Positions 48,728 to 56,972 are shown, counted from the stretch's first letter. The stretch is DNA of 64,000 nt from Chitinophagales bacterium (GCA_017303875.1 JAFLBP010000005.1:139068-203067); one strand, 5' to 3'. Notes: generated by a model from the sequence alone, not told the origin. Translations and numbers: made by a program.

Positions 48728-49252
48728 TTATTGGCTGGCGTCTTGCAGCAGCTTCTCGGTATCGGTGGTCAGCTTTTCCAGTTCGCGGAGGAGTTGTTCC
48801 TTTCGGCGCTGCTGGTCGGCTGTTTTGGCGGCGGTGGTTTGTTCCTGTTTGGGGTCTTTTTTCAGGGTTTTCTTTGGGTTGACCGGTGTAGCGGGCGGCG
48901 GCGTGTTGAGTTGTTTTTCCGTCGCTTCAATCGTGTCAAGTTCTTTGTCGAGTTGGGCTTTGCGTTGCTCCAACTCATCGAGGCGCTTGAGAATACCTGC
49001 ATCGAGGTGTTCGGCACGGCCGCGCACAGCGCGGTAGGCGCCGCCGAGTTTATCAAGGGCGCCATCGTATTTACCGGCGTCAAATTTATCCTTTTCAGTG
49101 CGAATAAGGCTTCCGACCGACACCACCACGTCTTTCATTTCCCCGAATATTTTGCGGGAGGTTTCTTTTTCTTCATTGGTGCCGAAGAAGAAATTGTAGA
49201 TCAGGATGCAGGCGACGAGCAGGGCGCCGATTTTCAGCAGAGATTTGATCAT
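48728..49252 (-). CDS. Membrane-anchored coiled-coil protein
   Basis: 174 residues. The N-terminal membrane anchor (IKSLLKIGALLVACILIYNF) is followed by a charged coiled coil (KRLDELEQRKAQLDKELDTI, RRKEQLLRELEKLTTDTEKL) with a Pro-rich break (PPPATPVNPKKTLKKDPKQE). Type II topology (cytoplasmic N-terminus) is likely. The family is not recognised. The M16 gene follows 33 bases downstream. Confidence 0.65.
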   Translation of the reverse strand: MIKSLLKIGALLVACILIYNFFFGTNEEKETSRKIFGEMKDVVVSVGSLIRTEKDKFDAGKYDGALDKLGGAYRAVRGRAEHLDAGILKRLDELEQRKAQLDKELDTIEATEKQLNTPPPATPVNPKKTLKKDPKQEQTTAAKTADQQRRKEQLLRELEKLTTDTEKLLQDASQ

Positions 49253-49317
49253 CGTTTGTATGTTTTGTGCTTGAACAGGGCTGCAAAGTACGGGAAAGTT
49301 CTTGGTTTGGGCGGAGG

Positions 49318-50487
49318 CTATGCAATAGTTTTCAACTCATTATTCAGGAAATCCGACAGTGAGACTACTTTCAGACGTTCACGCAGTTGGTAAGGGCTTG
49401 CCTGGGGGACAATCACATACTGGAAATCTGGTTTCAAATCTTCAATACTCTGATAAAACCCTTTGCTGAGTTGTGGTATGGTTGCATATTTTACTTCCAC
49501 ACAGGTCATTTTACCATTGGGACTAATGAGTACCAGATCTGTTTCGGCGCCGGCAACCGTCCGATAGAAGTAAAATTGCCAGGCATCATCAGTACAGCGT
49601 CTGATTTGTTCAATGACATAACCCTCCCACGATGCGCCAATGAGTTGATTGCCCTGCAAGGCGTCAAAATTGGGTATGGCGGCCAGATAATGCAGAATAC
49701 CAGTGTCTCGGAGATACAGTTTTGGAGATTTCACAAGGCGCTTGCCCAAATTGACATAGTAGGGTGTAAGGCGCGAGAGCATAAATCCACCCTCCATCAG
49801 ATCCAGGTATTTGCTCACGGTTGGCGGCGATACGCCCAATGCCTGTGACAGCGACGAAGCATTCTGAAGTTGCCCGTGTATGTGCGCCACCATCCGGTAC
49901 AATTTGGAGATCGTCTGAAGCGATACTTCATAACCCATCGCTTTAATATCTTTTTCCAAAAAAGTATTGACAAAAAAACGCAACCAGGTGCGCGCCACTT
50001 CGGGGTCGGGCTGGAGCAACGCATCGGGAAATCCTCCGGTAAACCAATGCTTTTCCTGTGAGATACCGGCAGATTGCGCCTCCGGCAAGGACAAGGGTGT
50101 CAGCTCATGGTAGGCAATTCGTCCGGCCAGTGTTTCAGAACTTTGCCGGATAATCGTTGGAGAGGCCGAACCCAATAGTAAAAAGCGCGCCGGCGAGCGT
50201 TGCTGATCAATCAATGCGCGCAGGAGCGGAAATAAACGGGGCATTAACTGTACTTCATCAAGGATGATGCACTTGTCCTGATGCGCCTGTAAATAAGCCT
50301 GTGGATTTTGCAGGCGCGCAATATCTTCATCCAACTCAAGATCAAGATAGATGCTTTCCTTTTGCAGGGATTGACGCAACTGCCGGGCCAGGGTAGTTTT
50401 ACCTACCTGACGAGGCCCTATTATTCCGATCGCCGGAAAATGTGCCGCGCTTTTCAATATCGCCGGACTTATGTTTCTAAATATCAT
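49318..50487 (-). CDS. AAA ATPase (AAA_14) with C-terminal DUF4143
   Basis: 389 residues. Walker A GIIGPRQVGKTTLARQL (24-31 for GPRQVGKT), Walker B CIILDEVQLMPRLFPLLRAL, sensor LLLGSASPTIIRQSSETLAG, then a winged-helix region (SSLSQALGVSPPTVSKYLDL) and the DUF4143 nuclease-like C-terminus (SPKLYLRDTGILHYLAAIPN, AGAETDLVLISPNGKMTCVE). This family is often mobile and toxin- or transposon-associated. Transcription is controlled by a strong promoter and a 51-base palindrome covering the start codon. No mobile neighbour is seen. Confidence 0.9.
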   Translation of the reverse strand: MIFRNISPAILKSAAHFPAIGIIGPRQVGKTTLARQLRQSLQKESIYLDLELDEDIARLQNPQAYLQAHQDKCIILDEVQLMPRLFPLLRALIDQQRSPARFLLLGSASPTIIRQSSETLAGRIAYHELTPLSLPEAQSAGISQEKHWFTGGFPDALLQPDPEVARTWLRFFVNTFLEKDIKAMGYEVSLQTISKLYRMVAHIHGQLQNASSLSQALGVSPPTVSKYLDLMEGGFMLSRLTPYYVNLGKRLVKSPKLYLRDTGILHYLAAIPNFDALQGNQLIGASWEGYVIEQIRRCTDDAWQFYFYRTVAGAETDLVLISPNGKMTCVEVKYATIPQLSKGFYQSIEDLKPDFQYVIVPQASPYQLRERLKVVSLSDFLNNELKTIA

Positions 50488-50535
50488 TTGTCCTTGTATT
50501 TTAAAAATTGAATTTTTAATTTACAAGGACAAATG
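50485..50535 (-). promoter_or_regulatory. 51-base near-perfect palindrome at the ATPase start
   Basis: Centred at 50510, with perfect outer arms of 14 bases (50485-50498 and 50522-50535) and an inner TTAAAAATT-G-AATTTTTAA core; only two mismatched pairs in 25. The left arm contains the start codon at 50487. The right arm overlaps the -7 element TACATTTG (50530-50537), which has TTTG at 50558-50561, 20 bases upstream. A bound repressor would cover both promoter and start. Confidence 0.85.
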
Positions 50536-50593
50536 TAAGAACCCAATCCTGTTTTTCCAAATTAAAATAAAAAAGCAAGTGCTTAGGCCTTGT

Positions 50594-50633
50594 GCGCTTT
50601 GCGTGAAAAACAACACACTTTCACGCAAAGCGC
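50594..50633. repeat. CTTTGCGTG-type hairpin, second copy
   Basis: 15-base perfect arms GCGCTTTGCGTGAAA (50594-50608) and TTTCACGCAAAGCGC (50619-50633). The core is nearly the same as 28032-28065. Confidence 0.85.
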
Positions 50634-50715
50634 GCAAAGATCAGGATGCCTATTGGTTATAACAAAAAATAAAACAAATAATGTTCAAATAACTATTTTT
50701 TGTTTTAAAAGTATT

Positions 50716-50723
50716 TACCTTTG
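50716..50723 (+). promoter_or_regulatory. Candidate -7 element (TACCTTTG) of the PhnB-like gene
   Basis: TACCTTTG lies 33 bases before the ATG at 50757 in an AT-rich region. Confidence 0.5.
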
Positions 50724-50756
50724 CCCAACACTTAAACAAACAAAAAACATATTCTT

Positions 50757-51200
50757 ATGGCAAGCGTAAGCGCGTACCTCAATTTTTCCCGTCACACCGA
50801 AACCGCCTTCAACTTTTACCAATCCGTTTTTGGCGGTGAATTCATCGGCGGCATCAGTCGTTTTGGCGATATGCCGCCAATGGAAGGCCAGCCCCCCATG
50901 CCGGAGGAGGATAAAAACCTCGTGATGCATGTGGTGTTGCCTATTTTCGACGGCGCCTTCCACCTCATGGGCACCGACGCCCCGGAATCTATGGGCTTCA
51001 AGGTAAATTTCGGCAACAACATCTACATCAACCTCGAACCGGATACCCGCGAAGAGACCCGGCGCCTGTTCGCTGCGCTTGCCGAAGGCGGTGAAGTGGA
51101 GATGGAACTCCAGGATATGTTCTGGGGTGCCTATTTCGGCTCGCTGACCGATCAATTCGGGGTGAAATGGATGTTCAATTGTTCGGAAAAAGGGGAGTAG
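50757..51200 (+). CDS. PhnB-like VOC family protein
   Basis: 147 residues. MASVSAYLNFSRHTETAFNF then YQSVFGGEFIGGISRFGDMP, a VVLPIFDGAFHLMGTDAPES strand pair, and NIYINLEPDTREETRRLFAA with VEMELQDMFWGAYFGSLTDQ and GVKWMFNCSEKGE. This is the PhnB/3-demethylubiquinone-9 methyltransferase-like VOC group (small homodimeric proteins of the glyoxalase fold). The conserved metal residues are few, so it may be a non-catalytic binding protein. Confidence 0.9.
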   Translation: MASVSAYLNFSRHTETAFNFYQSVFGGEFIGGISRFGDMPPMEGQPPMPEEDKNLVMHVVLPIFDGAFHLMGTDAPESMGFKVNFGNNIYINLEPDTREETRRLFAALAEGGEVEMELQDMFWGAYFGSLTDQFGVKWMFNCSEKGE

Positions 51201-51241
51201 TGCAGGCTTTCACTGCGAACTGTATTTACCTTTTGCATCTC

Positions 51242-51319
51242 AAAGTAACACAAAAAAATTCTTATGTTACTTTAAGCCTCCAAAGTAACATAAGGAAAAT
51301 CTTATGTTACTTCGGAGGC
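51242..51319. repeat. Two AAAGTAACA/TGTTACTT hairpins
   Basis: 51242-51273 has AAAGTAACA and TGTTACTTT arms. 51276-51319 has 19-base arms GCCTCCAAAGTAACATAAG and CTTATGTTACTTCGGAGGC with one mismatch. Both share the TAACATAAG core. Confidence 0.8.
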
Positions 51320-51330
51320 CTAAAAAGAAA

Positions 51331-51364
51331 CCCGGAAACGAGCACCAGAGTGCTTGTTCCCGGG
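51331..51364 (-). terminator. Rho-independent terminator of the BlaI-BlaR1 operon
   Basis: 15-base arms with two mismatches (CCCGGAAACGAGCAC / GTGCTTGTTCCCGGG) around a four-base loop. On the minus strand the hairpin is followed by TTTCTTTTT, a T-rich tail, and it lies 27 bases downstream of the BlaR1 stop. The plus-strand VOC gene also ends here. Confidence 0.75.
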
Positions 51365-51390
51365 TATTGTGGATACTTGCTTAGCTTCAA

Positions 51391-53655
51391 TTATCTCGGC
51401 CTGCGAGACATCTGCTGAATTTTCAGATCCACATAGTCGTCAATTCGATCAAAACGATAGCCTTTTTCTGCCATTTTGCGGATATACTCTGGGCTGATGT
51501 CGTGGATTTGAGCATTAACAAGGTCCGAAATATCTAATTTTTGGATACCGGCATCCCGCAAGTCCTGAATCATTTGCGCATTGATGCCATGAATTTTGAT
51601 ACTAACCAGGTCTTCCATCGTCGGCTTGCGAAAACCCCAGGTTTCCACTTCACTGATGAAAGCCGGATCAATACCGTGAATTTGAGCGCTAAGCAAGGTT
51701 TCTACATCTGAAATATCAAAACCGGCCGCTTCAAGTGCTTTAATATCCTTCGGTTCGACGCCATGAATTTTCAAACTCATAACAGTCTCTAAATCAAGCC
51801 CTTTTATACCAGTAGCCTGCATATTTCGGACATATTCCGGTGTCACGCCGTTTACCTTGGCAGCTGTCATCGCCTCCGCATCAAATGCCCCAAGTCCGAG
51901 TTCCTGCATGGATTTCATGTATCCCGGATCCACCTCCAACATGGAGAATGCTACCACCTGCGATAAATCCAGGTCTGTCAGACCGCGTTCGCGGTAAGCT
52001 TCCAGCATTTCCGGCTGCACATTGGCCACCTTGAGTTGTATCAGGTCGTCAATCGTTATGGTAGCGTCGCTCAGCCCGGAGGCCATTTTCTTCAGCTTAT
52101 CTGCCTCCGAATTATCTACTTTAAAAACTGCAAGTTGCACGAGCTTGTCGGCATCTACTTCGCGAAATCCTGATTTTTTTAGCTCGGATACATAATTTTG
52201 AGAAAAATTAGCCCAAAACAGTTGAATCATCAGATGCTGATCGATGGGCTGAATTCCTTCCTTCTCCAGGCGCGCGATATAACTGTCATCGGGTACAAAT
52301 TTGAATTTTCCAAAACCCTCGGCGCCTTCAATTTTGCCGTTAAATTGTAAAGTGCCCGCAGGCCGGCTAAAATTCAGGTTGACATTCCCTTCCGCATCCG
52401 CCCAGGAGCCAAAAGTTGATTGCGGGTAACATTCCCCCATCATCCATCGCTGATCGCGGTGACCACTGCTGAGGTTAAGACAAACGCTGTCTTTGAAAAA
52501 ATCGGCCTGCCAGATGCCTGAATACAAATCGGGGCCGGGCGGGTTCACCGGGTTGTTAAGCGGCTTGGGTTCGGGTGTATTTGCGCGTTGAGCCACAGCC
52601 AACACTGCTACTGAACAGGCCACCAGTAAGGTAGCAATCCATTTTTCCATGATGTTTAGTTTGAAAGTTTGTGGTGAAAAAAGCCGCTGCACCCTTTGCA
52701 ACAATTGTCCCCGGTTGTTGCCGGCAAAAGCAAGCAGGGATTGGGTTTGCGGAAAATAAGCCATTTCCTGCATGGCAACCAAGGATTTGGCATACACCAG
52801 ACGCTTGTCGCCGAGCCACTGTATGGCCAGATCGTCGCAGGCATGTTCCCGCTCATTGCGCACCTGAGCAGAAAGCCACCATACGGCCGGGTGATAATAA
52901 AATATAGTTTCAGTAAAGGACTGCAGGAGATTGAACAGGTAATCATGCCGAACAATATGGGCCAACTCATGGGCCAAAATGGCTTCTACCTCCTGCTCCG
53001 AAAGTTTGTTAATAACGCCGATCGGGAATAAAATAGCCGGTTTGAGCCAGCCAATCGTGAGTGGCGATCGCACCAGCGCCGACTCGAGCAAGGCCAGCGG
53101 TTTTTGAAAACCTGCCTTCCGGCTCAATTGCTCCAATAATTCCGACCAATATGGGTCTACCTCAAAATTCATTCGGGTACGCAGTGAGCGAGAATAAGAC
53201 AAATGTCCCATGAGGCGAAACAAACCGGCAAGCAGCCCCAGCAGCCAAATCAGTACAATCAGAGGCTGATAGGCATAAAAATAATCACTCCATTGAGCCG
53301 GGCTTGTCGTCTGGCGATAAGCCACGGCTTGGGGTGAAACTTTAGCAATGGTAGTCGGAGCTGGCGCCTGCTGTAATGCAGCAACTTCCTGTGCCGCCCA
53401 ACCCGATTTAGCCTCCTGAAAAAGCGGTTTCTGATAATCAAGACAATAAAAAAAAGTTGCCACCACAACGCATATACTTAACAGCAACGCGCCGTTGAGC
53501 ACCATATAGCGCAGCGCAGCACTCCGCGCCCGCAGTACCCAAAGCAAGATTCCGGCGATCAAGGCGATCAGGGTAATTTGCCAGATGGAATGCAATACCG
53601 CCAAACCAAAAGCCTGGTCTATTGCCTGAGAAAAAATTTGCTCGGGAAATTTCAT
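51391..53655 (-). CDS. BlaR1-type M56 metallopeptidase with C-terminal helical repeats
   Basis: 754 residues. Four membrane helices in the first 150 residues, then the zinc site AHELAHIVRH (His229-Glu230-His233) and EREHACDDLA. A further membrane segment lies near 340-360. The sensor part is followed by about seven clear and two degenerate repeats of roughly 31-33 residues each with a KIHGV-type core (KVNGVTPEYVRNMQATGIKG, KIHGVEPKDIKALEAAGFDI, QIHGIDPAFISEVETWGFRK). This is the BlaR1/MecR1 family in which protease activity releases repression by BlaI. The helical repeats are the usual Bacteroidota extension. It is encoded directly after the BlaI gene. Confidence 0.93.
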   Translation of the reverse strand: MKFPEQIFSQAIDQAFGLAVLHSIWQITLIALIAGILLWVLRARSAALRYMVLNGALLLSICVVVATFFYCLDYQKPLFQEAKSGWAAQEVAALQQAPAPTTIAKVSPQAVAYRQTTSPAQWSDYFYAYQPLIVLIWLLGLLAGLFRLMGHLSYSRSLRTRMNFEVDPYWSELLEQLSRKAGFQKPLALLESALVRSPLTIGWLKPAILFPIGVINKLSEQEVEAILAHELAHIVRHDYLFNLLQSFTETIFYYHPAVWWLSAQVRNEREHACDDLAIQWLGDKRLVYAKSLVAMQEMAYFPQTQSLLAFAGNNRGQLLQRVQRLFSPQTFKLNIMEKWIATLLVACSVAVLAVAQRANTPEPKPLNNPVNPPGPDLYSGIWQADFFKDSVCLNLSSGHRDQRWMMGECYPQSTFGSWADAEGNVNLNFSRPAGTLQFNGKIEGAEGFGKFKFVPDDSYIARLEKEGIQPIDQHLMIQLFWANFSQNYVSELKKSGFREVDADKLVQLAVFKVDNSEADKLKKMASGLSDATITIDDLIQLKVANVQPEMLEAYRERGLTDLDLSQVVAFSMLEVDPGYMKSMQELGLGAFDAEAMTAAKVNGVTPEYVRNMQATGIKGLDLETVMSLKIHGVEPKDIKALEAAGFDISDVETLLSAQIHGIDPAFISEVETWGFRKPTMEDLVSIKIHGINAQMIQDLRDAGIQKLDISDLVNAQIHDISPEYIRKMAEKGYRFDRIDDYVDLKIQQMSRRPR

Positions 53656-53697
53656 TTCAATTTTTTAAATAGCTGAAAATCAAAACATTGAACAAAT

Positions 53698-54117
53698 TCA
53701 TTGCTTTTCGTCCTTTGCGCCCATTCGGGTTTCCATCTCCGCTATCATTGCCTTGATGGCGGCCAACTCTTCCGGCGTGGCATTGCCCGAACCCAAGGCA
53801 CGCAGCACCAGGGAGGAGGCAGATCCGTCGAAAGCCAGATCTGCAAGATCCTGCACAACACGCGCCTGTGTTTGAGCACGATCAACTTCCGGCGAATACA
53901 GGTGATTGCGCTCTACTATCTCCCGGCGCAGCAAGCCTTTTTCCAGCATCACCTGCATTTGCTTCAGGGTCGTGGTGTAACCCACCTGCGCTTCAGGCGC
54001 CCTGCGGCTGTTGATGTGGTCGTTGACATAGCGCACCGATTCCGGACTTTTGTTCCAAAGCAACTGAAGGATTTCCAGTTCTGCATCCGTTGGCGTAGGT
54101 AGTGAGTGTTCTGACAT
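53698..54117 (-). CDS. BlaI/MecI family transcriptional repressor
   Basis: 139 residues. The winged helix: TPTDAELEILQLLWNKSPES, PEAQVGYTTTLKQMQVMLEK, GLLRREIVERNHLYSPEVDR, with dimer helices in the rest (ALGSGNATPEELAAIKAMIA). It represses the operon with its membrane partner. The three palindromes upstream match the expected symmetric binding sites. It is preceded by a promoter with TTTG at 54234-54237 and TATATTTG at 54205-54212 (minus strand, 21 bases between). Confidence 0.94.
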   Translation of the reverse strand: MSEHSLPTPTDAELEILQLLWNKSPESVRYVNDHINSRRAPEAQVGYTTTLKQMQVMLEKGLLRREIVERNHLYSPEVDRAQTQARVVQDLADLAFDGSASSLVLRALGSGNATPEELAAIKAMIAEMETRMGAKDEKQ

Positions 54118-54124
54118 TAGAAGG

Positions 54125-54140
54125 TACGATTTTTATCGTA
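54125..54140. promoter_or_regulatory. BlaI operator site 1 (TACGATTTTTATCGTA)
   Basis: Perfect palindrome seven bases before the BlaI ATG at 54117. Confidence 0.85.
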
Positions 54141-54204
54141 GATGTTTTTTCAAAAAAAGGCACTCCAAAAACATGTTCTGAAAAGCACCCATCGGTTGAC
54201 CGCA

Positions 54205-54237
54205 CAAATATACTACGATAAAAATCGTAGTTCCAAA
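54205..54237 (-). promoter_or_regulatory. blaI promoter with operator site 2 in the spacer
   Basis: On the minus strand, TTTG (54234-54237) and TATATTTG (54205-54212) with 21 bases between. The palindrome CTACGATAAAAATCGTAG (54213-54230) exactly fills the spacer, so bound BlaI would block RNA polymerase. Confidence 0.85.
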
Positions 54238-54243
54238 TTTTTG

Positions 54244-54261
54244 CTACGATTTTTATCGTAG
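54244..54261. promoter_or_regulatory. BlaI operator site 3 (CTACGATTTTTATCGTAG)
   Basis: Perfect palindrome 31 bases (centre to centre) from site 2, on the side of the divergent secreted-protein gene starting at 54333. Confidence 0.85.
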
Positions 54262-54332
54262 TATTTTTATATTTAAAAAAATCCGTCCTTTATCGCCACT
54301 TTCCTGATAAAAACATTCACCCTTTCTTCAAA

Positions 54333-54779
54333 ATGCATCGCATCACAATCCTCCTCCCCCTTTTACTCTGCCTGTTTTGCACAGGCCTGTCGGCTCAAAC
54401 CCCTTCCCCGCACGACATCAAGCCCGGCAACCCCATCCGTAAAACCCTGCTCGATGTGGTGCGCAAGCCCACTGTGGCAGAACTGGGCCAAAACGTAGAA
54501 TTTGTAGTGAGCACCATGCGCGTTAAAGGCAACTGGGCTTTCGTGTACGGCCAATTGCAGCAGCCCGGCGGCCAGGCGCTGGATCACAGCAAATTCAAAG
54601 ACAAAGACTACCGCGAAATGAGCGAAGGCGGCATTTTCGATAACAATTTTCAGGCTGTCCTCCAGAAGCAAAAAGGCAAATGGGTGATCGTCAAACGCGC
54701 ACTCGGCTGCACAGACGTTTGCTGGCTGGAATGGTTAGACCTCAAAGGCGCTCCCAAGGAAATTTTCCCGAACGGATAG
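54333..54779 (+). CDS. Small secreted protein divergent from blaI (148 aa)
   Basis: 148 residues with a signal peptide (MHRITILLPLLLCLFCTGLS, then AQTPSPHD). The mature part (RKTLLDVVRKPTVAELGQNV, VVSTMRVKGNWAFVYGQLQQ, VLQKQKGKWVIVKRALGCTD) resembles small periplasmic domains with a nuclear transport factor 2-like look. It shares the BlaI operator region (sites 2 and 3) with the BlaI gene, which suggests co-regulation in response to the BlaR1 signal. The two Cys residues near the end (GCTDVC) may form a disulfide. No family assigned. Confidence 0.7.
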   Translation: MHRITILLPLLLCLFCTGLSAQTPSPHDIKPGNPIRKTLLDVVRKPTVAELGQNVEFVVSTMRVKGNWAFVYGQLQQPGGQALDHSKFKDKDYREMSEGGIFDNNFQAVLQKQKGKWVIVKRALGCTDVCWLEWLDLKGAPKEIFPNG

Positions 54780-54794
54780 GGCTTTCGCAAATTT

Positions 54795-56939
54795 TTACTG
54801 CCTGCAAATCCGTATCTGCTCGCGATGCCCCTGCGTATCTTCCAGCCGGAGTTGGTATACACCGACAGGTAAATGACCAATCGGCAAGGTATAAGCGCCG
54901 CCGTTGTCGGGCAGGTGCACTTGTACACAGCTTTTCCCCAACGCATCTAATACCAATAGCCGGGGCGCGCTGCCAAAGCCGGCCGGCGCCCAGCGCAATT
55001 GCAGCTGCTCCTGTGCCGGATTCGGGTAGGCTTCAAGGCTTACTTCCTGCAATGGCTCACCCGTGGCACTCAGGCAGGCGAGTTGTACGGTAAGTACCGT
55101 ATCGTTTTGCAGCTCGAACTCCAGGTTTTGCAGTGTCGGCGCATTCGGGCAGCGCACGGTCACCTTGTATTTTCCTTTAAATGCCCGCAAAGATGCATTA
55201 CCGGCTGCATTGCTCAGGAGCGTATCACTCGTCCACCATTTCCGGAAAACCTGATCTACAAATGCCTCGCCGCTGGGTTTTAGAGTCCAGTCGCTGCTGT
55301 AAATCGGTGCGTTGGCAAGCCAGTGCGCCCCATCCCAGAAGCCCCACATCAGGAAGCCTTTCATGCTGGGGTGCGCGAAAGAGATCGTCAGAATATCGCG
55401 CATATATTGCGCCTGTATATTGGGCGGCACGAGGTTGGAAATATCATATTCCGTGACCTTGGCTTCCAGGCCAAAGGTGTTCCAAAAGTCATCATAAATG
55501 GCTTTAACCCGTGGAATTCCGGTAGGTGTCGCCCCGAAATGGCCCTGAAAACCAATGCCTTCAATGGGGCCGCCGGCGGCAAGAATCTCATCGGTACGGC
55601 TTTTCCAGAGCGCAATACGGTTGTCGGCCTGATCGCCGCGCTCAATGGCTACATAATCGTTGAGGTAAAGTTTGGCGCCCGGCGCAAGGGCTTTGGCGGA
55701 TTTAAAAACCTCGGCGTATAATTCGCGGCCGGTAACATAACCCGGCGTGCCGGCGAATTTATTGGCCAGATCATTCAGCTCTGTAATTTCATTGAGTACA
55801 TCCCAGTCGATACAAGCCTGCCCGACGCCCGGGTATTGCAATATCTCCGACAGGCGATTATTGATCCGGTTTTTGATGTAGCCGGTGGTTTGGGAGGCAT
55901 TGATGTCGGGTGGCAAATTCGACCAGGAAGGCCAAAGCAGGTTATGCCCGCGCACCGAGATGCCACGATTTTTCAACCAGGCAATATCGGACGCAATTTC
56001 TGGCTGCGAACTGAGCCAGTGCTGCTCCCAGGCCGGCCATTTAAGGTCGTTTTCCAACACCACTTCATTAAAACCGTGCCCTTTACCGTCAAGGTTGAGT
56101 ATTTTTTCCTGATAAATATTGTTTTGTGCGCTGCCCCCGTTGAACAGGTTGCTCACCACCGCCGTACCAAATTTGAAATCATGCTGCTGCATTGCTATCC
56201 GAATTTCAGCATTTTCAACGGCCTGATTATCCGCATTCAGCACGCGCACCTGTAAATTCGCCTTGCGCAGGGTTTCAATGGCCGCATCCGCTTCGGCACG
56301 CCAGGGCGCATCCGCTTCGATACCGGGGTAATAATCGTTGTTGAGAAACAAGGGCAATTGGGCAAACGGAACGGTTTGCTTGTAGTTCAGCCAGGCAACC
56401 CCGCCAATTTCTATGCTCTGATTGAGGTAAGCCAGGTGCAAACCAAGGGTTACTGTACCCACGGCATAGCTGTTTTGTGCCTGAAAAGGCAGCAAAATAC
56501 GCGACCAGCTGCTATCTACCCGCAGTTGCCCAAACGCTTCCTTAAAATAGGTCGTGCTGTTTTCTACAAACAGATTTACCGTTGCGCCGGGTGTAGGACT
56601 GCGAAGCCAAACCACCACTAAACAGCGGTCGCCCGTGCTGATAGCCTGCTGATTGGGGTAGCCATGCCCGGCAAGCCACGGATCGGTGCCCTGCTGTACG
56701 GTACGCCTCCGCCCTTGTGTGAAGGGCTGAGTGCTGACGCTGAAATTTTGTGTTTGCCCGCCATAATCAAATGCCGCATTCAACACAGCAACTTCCGTAT
56801 TGGGTAAAATGCGCTGTGGGTTGGGCGGCAAGCTAAACTCAGTAGAGAGATTTGCAAGCAACTGGGTATGGTAGGCATCCTGCGCGCGCGCCGTTTGGAG
56901 CGCCAGGAGTGTAAGCATCAGCAAAAGTTGGGTACGCAT
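54795..56939 (-). CDS. Secreted endo-1,4-beta-xylanase (GH10) with T9SS sorting domain
   Basis: 714 residues. Signal peptide (MRTQLLLMLTLLALQTARAQ); residues 30-200 a jelly-roll CBM-like region (VNLFVENSTTYFKEAFGQLR, HLAYLNQSIEIGGVAWLNYK); 205-575 a GH10 barrel with the acid/base Glu384 in DWDVLNEITE and nucleophile Glu497 in KVTEYDIS, and the conserved GHNLLWPSW and GIGFQGHFGA. The last 80 residues are a T9SS type A sorting domain (YPNPAQEQLQLRW to GVYQLRLEDTQGHREQIRIC). It hydrolyses xylan outside the cell. No xylose-utilisation genes are adjacent. Confidence 0.95.
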   Translation of the reverse strand: MRTQLLLMLTLLALQTARAQDAYHTQLLANLSTEFSLPPNPQRILPNTEVAVLNAAFDYGGQTQNFSVSTQPFTQGRRRTVQQGTDPWLAGHGYPNQQAISTGDRCLVVVWLRSPTPGATVNLFVENSTTYFKEAFGQLRVDSSWSRILLPFQAQNSYAVGTVTLGLHLAYLNQSIEIGGVAWLNYKQTVPFAQLPLFLNNDYYPGIEADAPWRAEADAAIETLRKANLQVRVLNADNQAVENAEIRIAMQQHDFKFGTAVVSNLFNGGSAQNNIYQEKILNLDGKGHGFNEVVLENDLKWPAWEQHWLSSQPEIASDIAWLKNRGISVRGHNLLWPSWSNLPPDINASQTTGYIKNRINNRLSEILQYPGVGQACIDWDVLNEITELNDLANKFAGTPGYVTGRELYAEVFKSAKALAPGAKLYLNDYVAIERGDQADNRIALWKSRTDEILAAGGPIEGIGFQGHFGATPTGIPRVKAIYDDFWNTFGLEAKVTEYDISNLVPPNIQAQYMRDILTISFAHPSMKGFLMWGFWDGAHWLANAPIYSSDWTLKPSGEAFVDQVFRKWWTSDTLLSNAAGNASLRAFKGKYKVTVRCPNAPTLQNLEFELQNDTVLTVQLACLSATGEPLQEVSLEAYPNPAQEQLQLRWAPAGFGSAPRLLVLDALGKSCVQVHLPDNGGAYTLPIGHLPVGVYQLRLEDTQGHREQIRICRQ

Positions 56940-56964
56940 ATCGTAAATCTAATTTTGTTTGATG

Positions 56965-56972
56965 CAAAATTA
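56965..56972 (-). promoter_or_regulatory. Candidate -7 element (TAATTTTG) of the xylanase gene
   Basis: On the minus strand TAATTTTG lies 25 bases before the ATG at 56939. Confidence 0.5.
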
